A program made the translations under genes and the position numbers. 64,000 nt of DNA from Paracoccaceae bacterium (GTDB taxonomy: Bacteria; Pseudomonadota; Alphaproteobacteria; Rhodobacterales; Rhodobacteraceae). Shown here piece by piece: positions 55,736 through 62,284 of the stretch. The notes under the pieces were generated by a model, which saw only the letters and a program-made list of their open reading frames with translations, was not told the DNA's origin and ran no database searches. The stretch covers positions 1 to 64,000 of the forward strand of contig JAJFIC010000016.1 of NCBI GenBank assembly GCA_021775315.1, written 5' to 3'. How positions within the stretch are numbered: position 1 is the first letter of the stretch; every line of letters starts with the position of its first letter.

Positions 55736-55801
55736 ATTGAAGGCGAAGCAACAGGATTGAGTTTCGCAAAACTCATCTACCGTGAAACCCGTAGTATTTT
55801 A

Positions 55802-55816
55802 TTAACAAACGATTAA
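55802..55816. promoter_or_regulatory. CtrA-type box TTAA-N7-TTAA
   Basis: TTAA-CAAACGA-TTAA is a perfect match to the CtrA consensus of alphaproteobacteria, and another TTAACC follows at once (55818-55823). It lies 195 bp upstream of the DUF898 gene in a 275-bp noncoding gap. Confidence 0.5.
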
Positions 55817-55830
55817 ATTAACCTTTATGG

Positions 55831-55866
55831 GGTATCAGGATACCAGAAATGTTTCGCACGCGAAAC
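55831..55866. promoter_or_regulatory. Two adjacent perfect palindromes upstream of the DUF898 gene
   Basis: GGTATC-AG-GATACC (55831-55844) and GTTTCGC-AC-GCGAAAC (55851-55866) are close to each other, and GAGTTT-CGCA-AAACTC (55759-55774) lies a little upstream. Short dyads like these could bind dimeric regulators. No U run follows them. Confidence 0.35.
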
Positions 55867-56010
55867 AAATCTCGGCCAAGTGGTTGATTCCCCGTCGGCG
55901 TTTTGACCCGTTTGGCTGTGCGGATTAACACCTTTGTTCCGGTAATGGGCTGGCGTTTTTATCGCTGCGCGTTATCCTGCCCGGAATACATTTGGCAAAA
56001 GACCGGAACA

Positions 56011-57207
56011 ATGGAAATTCAGACTCTTCAAACCGACTACGCCGGGCGGCGCTGGGCCTTGTTTTGGCTGGCGTTGAAATCGAGCATCCTGACGGTTCTG
56101 ACGCTTGGGTTCTACCGTTTCTGGATGAAAACCCGGTTGCGCCGGTTTTACTGGTCCGCCATCCGCCCCGGTGGTGTGCCGCTGGAATATACCGGCACCG
56201 GGGTTGAAAAACTGATGGGGTTTCTGATCGCGGTGGTGTTCATGGCGTTTTACATCGGAATTTTTAATCTGCTGCTGATGTATGTCTCGTTTTCCTTGCT
56301 GAACGACAATTTTGCCGCCTATGCGATGTCCTTTATCGGCATCATTCCGATCTATTTTTACGCGCAATATCGCGCCCGGCGCTATATCCTTGCCCGCACG
56401 CGCTGGCGTGGGTTGCGGTTTGGCATTGATCCGGCGGCGTGGGCTTATGCGTGGCGCGCGTTGCTGCATTGGCTGGGGACTATCCTGACGCTGGGGATAT
56501 TGTATCCGCGCCAGATTTTCTGGCTGGAAAAGTTTCGCATCGACCGGACGTGGTTTGGCCGCGAGCGGTTTGTGCAGGAAGGTGGCTGGACAACACTGCT
56601 GCCCGCAGCGACCCACCTTTATATCGGTATTGGACTTAGCATTTTGGCGGGCGTGATCGGCTGGTTCAACCCTGTCGGCTTTGCGCTGCTGGGTCTTAGC
56701 GTGCCGTGGTTGGTGATCGGCCTTGTGCATTTTAAAGTGCAGTCGTTTCGTATCCTCACCGCCAACAAACGGTTGGGGGGCGCGATCAGGTTTCACGCCG
56801 CCCCACGCACCGGGCGGGTGTTTGGCATTTATCTGCTGGGCAATTTTATCGCCAGCATGATCCTGTGGCTCGGCCTGATGGCGCTGGTCGTTGGCATCGT
56901 AGTTTTCCTGGCGATGTTTTCGCAACTTGATGTCTTCAGCGAAGATTTCGACGCTTTGTTGGATTCAGGCGATGCGATAGTTCAATTCGGCCTGATTGGC
57001 GTGCTCGCGCTGTTGTATTTCTCGGTGTTCGTGTTTTGGGGGGTGCTTAATCAGGTGTTTGTCACCATGCCACTGCTGCGCCACTACGCCGAGACAACCT
57101 CTATCGCCAACAGCCACCAACTGGTCTTAATTTCACAGCGTCCGCGCGATGAGTTTTCCGAGGCCGAAGGCTTTGCCGAGGCGTTGGATATTGGGGCGGC
57201 GATATGA
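56011..57207 (+). CDS. DUF898 (YjgN-like) membrane protein
   Basis: The 398-aa protein has about eight membrane segments in a repeated layout, with an aromatic/basic first segment (LTLGFYRFWMKTRLRRFYW) repeated later as LTLGILYPRQIFWLEKFRI. This is the DUF898/YjgN family of unknown function. ATG 56011 follows CCGGAAC; the longer frame from 55903 lacks resemblance. It overlaps the M48 peptidase start (ATGA), so the two are expressed together. Confidence 0.82.
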   Translation: MEIQTLQTDYAGRRWALFWLALKSSILTVLTLGFYRFWMKTRLRRFYWSAIRPGGVPLEYTGTGVEKLMGFLIAVVFMAFYIGIFNLLLMYVSFSLLNDNFAAYAMSFIGIIPIYFYAQYRARRYILARTRWRGLRFGIDPAAWAYAWRALLHWLGTILTLGILYPRQIFWLEKFRIDRTWFGRERFVQEGGWTTLLPAATHLYIGIGLSILAGVIGWFNPVGFALLGLSVPWLVIGLVHFKVQSFRILTANKRLGGAIRFHAAPRTGRVFGIYLLGNFIASMILWLGLMALVVGIVVFLAMFSQLDVFSEDFDALLDSGDAIVQFGLIGVLALLYFSVFVFWGVLNQVFVTMPLLRHYAETTSIANSHQLVLISQRPRDEFSEAEGFAEALDIGAAI

Positions 57208-58346
57208 GCATGACAGATCAACCACCCCTGACGCCCAGCTTTGCCGATTATATGGACGGAGAAACCGCGCGGGTGCAGCGTGTGCAACTGGAAATCATCG
57301 AACATGCGGACCGAAGCGTTCTGCGCATCACGCTGCCCGATGGCGGTGTGCCGATCGACTGGCCGTTGGCCGACCTCAGACTGATCCCCGATCAGGCCGA
57401 CAAAAAGGCAGCGGTGCTGGGGCAGGCGGGTGATAATCCGGCCCGTGTGGTGGTGTCTGACACCGATCTTGCGGCGCGGTTGACCGCTGTTTGCCCCAAT
57501 CTGAAACGCCGCCACAAAGACCCAAATGTGCTGAAACGGCTGGCCGTTTTGTCAGCGGGCGCTGTGGCCTCGGTCGCGTTGATCATTTTTGTGCTGGTGC
57601 CAGTGATGGCGGATCAACTGGCGTTGATGTTGCCCGCACGGGGTGAAAAGGCGCTGGGGGATACGACGTTTGAACAAATCCGCCAGGCCCTGACCGAAAA
57701 TACCGAATATGGCCTGCCATTGTGTGATGCCCCTGACGGGTTGGTCGCCCTTAACAAGATGCTGGACAGGCTTAACCCCGGCACCGATTTTCCGTATGAG
57801 ATCAACCTGCATGTGCTGGATCACGAGATGGTCAATGCGTTCGCCTTGCCGGGCGGGCATATCGTGCTGTTTCGCGGCCTTCTGAAAGACGCCACAAGCC
57901 CGGAAGAGGTCGCAGGCGTCCTTGGCCATGAAATGGGCCATGTCGATCACCGCGACCCGACAAGGCTTGCGTTGCGTTCTGCCGGATCGGTCGGGGTTCT
58001 GGGCTTGTTGCTGGGTGATTTTGCCGGTGGGGCGGCGGTTCTGTTTCTGACGGAAAGGCTGATACAGGCGCAATATTCCCGTGGGGCCGAGGCTGATTCA
58101 GATACCTATGCCCATGCTTTACTGGGGCAGGTCGGGTTGCCCACAGCGCCGATGGGCGATTTCTTTTTGCGTCTGGGCGGCGACAACACGGACGAAGACA
58201 CCAGCCTGTTGTCCCACCTTGCCAGCCACCCCGATCTGAAAGGCCGCGCCCAAGCCGCCGTTGATGCAGATCAGGTCGGCGAGGTTTACACCCCGGTTCT
58301 GAGCGTCACTGAATGGCGGGATTTGCAGAATATCTGTGACAGTTAA
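57204..58346 (+). CDS. M48-family membrane metallopeptidase
   Basis: The 380-aa protein has a soluble N-terminal part (1-110), one membrane segment (about 114-134) and a peptidase domain with the zinc motif HEMGH (242-246) and the downstream third ligand in RGAEADSDTYA. It probably degrades damaged membrane or periplasmic proteins. A DUF898 plus M48 pairing is seen in other proteobacteria. It ends 14 bp before the second palindromic element. Confidence 0.85.
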   Translation: MSMTDQPPLTPSFADYMDGETARVQRVQLEIIEHADRSVLRITLPDGGVPIDWPLADLRLIPDQADKKAAVLGQAGDNPARVVVSDTDLAARLTAVCPNLKRRHKDPNVLKRLAVLSAGAVASVALIIFVLVPVMADQLALMLPARGEKALGDTTFEQIRQALTENTEYGLPLCDAPDGLVALNKMLDRLNPGTDFPYEINLHVLDHEMVNAFALPGGHIVLFRGLLKDATSPEEVAGVLGHEMGHVDHRDPTRLALRSAGSVGVLGLLLGDFAGGAAVLFLTERLIQAQYSRGAEADSDTYAHALLGQVGLPTAPMGDFFLRLGGDNTDEDTSLLSHLASHPDLKGRAQAAVDADQVGEVYTPVLSVTEWRDLQNICDS

Positions 58347-58360
58347 GCTGGCAAAACTAG

Positions 58361-58563
58361 GGAGCTCTGATCAAGTAGGCATTTCGCAGAAATGTCAGCC
58401 CCCGACCGCCCCATGGCGGGGGCTTTTGTAACGTTTCATTCTATTGAAAAGGCACGCGTATTTGCAATTGTGGTTGCAGACAATCCGCGTGCACTTCGCC
58501 CCCACCCGGTCGGGGGCTGACATTTCTGCGAAATGCCGAAGGCGGACATTGTTCAGAGGTTCC
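58361..58563. repeat. 203-bp palindromic intergenic element, copy 2
   Basis: Outer arms GGAGCTCTGA (58361-58370) and TCAGAGGTTCC (58553-58563) flank a perfect 31-bp inner inverted repeat (58378-58408 with 58507-58537). The centre shares CATGGCGGGGGCTTTTG with copy 1 at 18223-18426. Compared with copy 1, both arms changed together (TTCGCAGAAATG on the left, matched on the right), so pairing was kept. It fills the gap between convergent genes and overlaps the TAG stop of the P450 gene. Confidence 0.85.
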
Positions 58564-59924
58564 TAAACGGTTTCCACATTCAGCCAAATGCCATTTTCAG
58601 GCCGCAACGTCAGCAGCAATTGCGGTTTCGGCACTTTGCCGTCGACCAGCGAAAACTTGAACCGTGACACGACGGTGGACAGCAGAATAACCGCCTCGGT
58701 CATGGCGAATTGCGCGCCGATACATTTGCGCGGCCCATCCAGAAACGGCAGAAACGCATAGCGGTCGATCTTGTTGCCGGGGGCAAAACGTTCGGGGTCA
58801 AACTCGTCCGGTCGGTCCCACAGCAGATGATTTCGGTGCAAGGCGTAAATCGGCAGCACCACATTGTCGCCGGGCAGAATATCGCGGCCACATAAGGTGT
58901 CTTTTTTCAACGCCACACGCGACAGAAAAGCGGTGGGCGTATATAGCCGCAAAGCCTCGTTCACCACCTGTTGGGTGTAGGGCAGGGCGGCGTAATCCTG
59001 CGCCGTGGCCACCCGCCCGTTCAGAACCGAACTGGCCTCGGCGCGCAGTCTTTCCTGCACCGTTGGGTCAAACGCCAGCAGGTACAACGCCCAGCACATC
59101 GCCAGCGCCGTCGTCTCGTGTCCGGCGACAACGAATGTCAGCAGGTTGTCGCGCAACTCAATCGGGGTCATGCGACGTTTGGTTTCAGGGTCTTCAGCGG
59201 CAATCATGCGGTCGATCAGATCGGCGTTCTCGCGAGGGCCATCGGCACGGCGTTTCGCCAAAGCCTTGTCCGCAGCGTGCTTTAGTTGTCTGAGCTTTCG
59301 TGGCTTAAACATCCGCCCCGGCCGTGGAATCCAATGCGGCGCGCCAAACATATCCAGCACGGACACCTTGGCCGAACCGGCCAGATAATCATTGACTGCG
59401 CCCTGAACCTCGTCCTGTCCGATGGCACCACTGCCGGAAAACGTCACGTCCGAAATCACCTGAAACGCTGCCGTCATCATTTCCTGAAACACATCAACCT
59501 GCCCGCCCGCACCGCGCGCCAGACGATCAGACGATGCGCTGGCAGCGGCGGTCATGAACGGCGACAGGTCCTGAATGTTTCGCGGCGAAAAAACCGGCGC
59601 CATGGCCCGTCTTTGCCAACGCCAATGGGCCCCTTCGGCCACAAAAAGACCGCCCCCGATGGCAGGTTCCAGAACATTGCTGACAACCTTGGATTTCGGG
59701 TAATTTTCAAACCTATCATTCAGCACATGCTTCAGACCGTCGGGATCCATCAGCAGATGCCACCGCACGCCAGTGCGGCCGGACAGGATCGGTACAAAAG
59801 TGGCCTCGCGCGGGACCACCTCTAACAGGTTTCGCCGCGCTGTCTGAAGCACCCGGAACATATTCATCGGTTCGCGCATCAGAGATATCTGAACCGGCAC
59901 CGGAATTTCATTCGCATCAAGCAT
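58563..59924 (-). CDS. Cytochrome P450
   Basis: The 453-aa soluble P450 has the I-helix AGHETTA, the ExxR motif in EALRLYTP, and the haem-binding motif FLDGPRKCIGA with the thiolate ligand C401. A similar order of motifs is found in bacterial fatty-acid and terpene hydroxylases. Redox partners are not present next to it. ATG 59924 is preferred over the longer frame starting 59978. The gene stops in the palindromic element. Confidence 0.92.
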   Translation of the reverse strand: MLDANEIPVPVQISLMREPMNMFRVLQTARRNLLEVVPREATFVPILSGRTGVRWHLLMDPDGLKHVLNDRFENYPKSKVVSNVLEPAIGGGLFVAEGAHWRWQRRAMAPVFSPRNIQDLSPFMTAAASASSDRLARGAGGQVDVFQEMMTAAFQVISDVTFSGSGAIGQDEVQGAVNDYLAGSAKVSVLDMFGAPHWIPRPGRMFKPRKLRQLKHAADKALAKRRADGPRENADLIDRMIAAEDPETKRRMTPIELRDNLLTFVVAGHETTALAMCWALYLLAFDPTVQERLRAEASSVLNGRVATAQDYAALPYTQQVVNEALRLYTPTAFLSRVALKKDTLCGRDILPGDNVVLPIYALHRNHLLWDRPDEFDPERFAPGNKIDRYAFLPFLDGPRKCIGAQFAMTEAVILLSTVVSRFKFSLVDGKVPKPQLLLTLRPENGIWLNVETV

Positions 59925-60024
59925 CCTAATTTTAATAGGCCGAACATCGCGCGGGCACAATCGAACAGGTTGCGGCAATTCACAGGTTGAGGTAAATCAG
60001 TCACCAATCATAGGGAGACGCTGA

Positions 60025-60615
60025 ATGATACGATCAATCAACGGGATAAAAAGGGCGCTGACCGCCAGTATGGCCATTGTGATGGCCGTGGTGCTGGTGT
60101 CCTGCGCCGATGTCCCGCCAGCCAGCGTTGCTGCCGTTGAACCTTTGGGTGATTTCAAGCTTGGCCATGCCATTGCCGTTGCCAAAAATGCGGAACAAGG
60201 CCCGATGTCACGTGATGCCACCACGATCGAGTTGGAAACAGCCATCAAATCCGAGGTCGAGCGGGTGTTTGGTGTCTATCAGGGCGACAAATTTTATAAC
60301 ATCGTGATTTCCGTTGACGCTTATGTTTTGGCCCAGCCGGGCATCCCGTTGGTGTTTTCGCCAAAATCAGCGCTTGTTGTGTCTCTGAACGTTTGGGACG
60401 ACAAAAAGGGCGAGCGGATTACTGAGGAACACAAGCAATTTACCATTCTTGAAAAAATCACCGGTGGCTCGTTGCTGCTGGGCTCGGGACTGACGCAAAG
60501 CCGGGAAGAGCAATTGGCCGCATTGGTGCAGACTGCCGTTTTTGAGGCGCATAAATGGCTGCGTGAAAACAAGCATGTGTTCGGGGACGCGGCACCAACC
60601 ACGACCGAGGAATAA
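60025..60615 (+). CDS. Putative lipoprotein of unknown function
   Basis: The 196-aa protein has an N-terminal signal ending in a lipobox-like VLVSC (residues 23-27), so it is probably lipid-anchored. The mature part is a mixed alpha/beta domain with no recognised motif. GGGAG precedes the ATG. It may be co-transcribed with the polytopic membrane protein 96 bp downstream, and it diverges from the P450 gene. Confidence 0.75.
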   Translation: MIRSINGIKRALTASMAIVMAVVLVSCADVPPASVAAVEPLGDFKLGHAIAVAKNAEQGPMSRDATTIELETAIKSEVERVFGVYQGDKFYNIVISVDAYVLAQPGIPLVFSPKSALVVSLNVWDDKKGERITEEHKQFTILEKITGGSLLLGSGLTQSREEQLAALVQTAVFEAHKWLRENKHVFGDAAPTTTEE

Positions 60616-60711
60616 ACGCGACTGCGGCACCCACGGCACCACCACCGCAGGAAAGTGTTGCCATGTAATCGCTGAACCCGCCATAAAAGACAAAAACGGC
60701 GGAGCAGTCAG

Positions 60712-61863
60712 ATGAGCGATCCCAGAAAATTGCAGATGTTGCAACTGGCGACCCTGGTGTCGCTGTTGCTGGCTTTGGTGAACCACCTGCTGCCGCCCAA
60801 AGCCTTTTCCGCCACGCAAATGCTGTTTGATTATGAATTCGGCCTCACCCGGCGCGGTCTGTTCGGCGAGGTGTTCAGTTGGATCACCGGCACAAGCGTT
60901 TCGGTTTCTGAGGTTTACGCAGCGGCGGCGGTGCTGGCGCTGATCGGGGCTTTGGCGTTTTATTTGTTTTTGTCGCGCCAATTGCCCCAGCAAGTTTCAA
61001 GCTATCTGTTGTTGATACTGGGGCTGAACAGTTTCGCATTTGCCAGTTTTGTCGGCAATACCGGCTATCTGGATGCGCTGTTGTTGGCAGTCACCCTGCT
61101 GGCACTGGCCAGCGACGGGCGCAGCACGGTTGGTCTTTCGCTCAGGCTTGGGCTGGTTGTGATCGGGGTAATGATCCACGAAAACATGCTGCCCTATTTT
61201 ACGGTCCTGATCGGGTTTGATTTGTGGCTGGCACGGCGGGATACGCGGCTGGGCTGGCTGGTTGCACTGTCACCGGTTCTGGTTGGCGGGCTGACCATCG
61301 CGGCGTTGGCTGGATTGGGTACGTTTTCGACCCAACAGGCGGCGGATTACGCGCAATATTTGCAGTCTCGGGCCGATTTCAAGCTGGACCCGAATTCCAC
61401 CGATGTGGCGGGCCGAACGATTGGTCAGAATTTCGCGTTGATGGCCGAGCTGCGTGGCACAACGAAATATTGGGCCTGGGTGCTGTTTGACGGCATTCCG
61501 CTACTGGCGATGAGCCTGTGGCTGTCGTGGCTGGCCGCGCGCTTGCTGGGTGCGGTGGATGTGGCGGGTAAGGTGATGATGGTGGGTGCGGTTCTGGCAC
61601 CGATCAGCCTGAATTTTATCGCCTTTGATGTGGTGCGCTTTGGGGCCGCGTCTGTGCTGTGCGGGTTTTTGGTGCTGGTGCTTTTGGTGCGGCATTTGCC
61701 CGACGCGGCGCAACGGCTAGAACAGAGTTTAAGCTGGCCAGTTTTTGTGGTGCTTTTGGTGCTGAACGCCAATATGTTCACGATTGAAGTGAATGTCGGG
61801 GCTGGCCATGTCAGCCAGTTCCCGTGGGTTTTGCTGACGCAGCTTCAGTGGTTTGGCAATTGA
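60712..61863 (+). CDS. Polytopic membrane protein of unknown function
   Basis: The 383-aa protein has about ten hydrophobic segments and small charged loops. The loops contain DYEFGLTRRGLFGEVF and GVMIHENMLPYF, a pattern also known in poorly described membrane proteins related to glycan or polymer synthesis. I cannot assign a function. GGAG precedes the ATG. A multi-hairpin module follows the stop. Confidence 0.75.
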   Translation: MSDPRKLQMLQLATLVSLLLALVNHLLPPKAFSATQMLFDYEFGLTRRGLFGEVFSWITGTSVSVSEVYAAAAVLALIGALAFYLFLSRQLPQQVSSYLLLILGLNSFAFASFVGNTGYLDALLLAVTLLALASDGRSTVGLSLRLGLVVIGVMIHENMLPYFTVLIGFDLWLARRDTRLGWLVALSPVLVGGLTIAALAGLGTFSTQQAADYAQYLQSRADFKLDPNSTDVAGRTIGQNFALMAELRGTTKYWAWVLFDGIPLLAMSLWLSWLAARLLGAVDVAGKVMMVGAVLAPISLNFIAFDVVRFGAASVLCGFLVLVLLVRHLPDAAQRLEQSLSWPVFVVLLVLNANMFTIEVNVGAGHVSQFPWVLLTQLQWFGN

Positions 61864-61871
61864 ATTAATGG

Positions 61872-61957
61872 AGACCGCTTTGCGGTCATTACCTTATCTC
61901 GCCCCTGCCGGGGCTCGGCCGCGCGTCGCGCGAGAGTATTTGACGAACAATGATGAG
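61872..61957 (+). repeat. Multi-hairpin intergenic module, copy C
   Basis: Stems GACCGC-TTT-GCGGTC (61873-61887), GCCCC-TGCC-GGGGC (61901-61914) and CGCGC-GTC-GCGCG (61920-61932) are followed by AGAGTATTTGACGAACAATG. The order matches copy B at 53328. The stretch from 61864 to the tRNA contains nothing else that I can support. Confidence 0.65.
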
Positions 61958-62074
61958 GGCAGGGCTGTTGCACGGTTATGTGTGTGCCAGTGGCCCAAGG
62001 GGGTCGTATGCAGATAAAGGTTCATTCTGGCTTGCATAACCGGCGCTGCTTTTATATGTCAGCTATCACACTGA

Positions 62075-62150
62075 AGGGGTTTAGCTCAGTTGGTAGAGCG
62101 ACGGTCTCCAAAACCGTAGGTCGTGGGTTCGAGCCCCCCAACCCCTGCCA
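62075..62150 (+). tRNA. tRNA-Trp (CCA anticodon)
   Basis: The 76-nt sequence folds as a standard cloverleaf. Acceptor AGGGGTT pairs with AACCCCT, the anticodon stem ACGGT/ACCGT encloses CTCCAAA with anticodon CCA, and the T arm has GTTCGAG. The encoded 3' end is GCCA. In many alphaproteobacteria secE and nusG follow tRNA-Trp; here the next gene is an autotransporter on the other strand. Confidence 0.95.
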
Positions 62151-62284
62151 GTGTCTTTCGATCTTGCTGAGTTGACTGTGAGCGCCCGATCATCGCGTTT
62201 GTTGCGCCGCCGCGCCCAGGCGTGCGGTTGATTGCGGTCTAGCTTACTTTCAACAGTGGAGCGCCCGGGGTTTTAGCGACTTCT

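Noticed and set aside
55972-56925. 317-codon open frame antisense to the DUF898 gene
   Set aside because: The plus-strand frame encodes a convincing polytopic membrane protein; the antisense product is Lys/His/Gln-rich with no recognisable start.
61978-62175. 65-codon open frame that runs across the tRNA
   Set aside because: It overlaps the whole tRNA-Trp and has no homology or ribosome-binding site.
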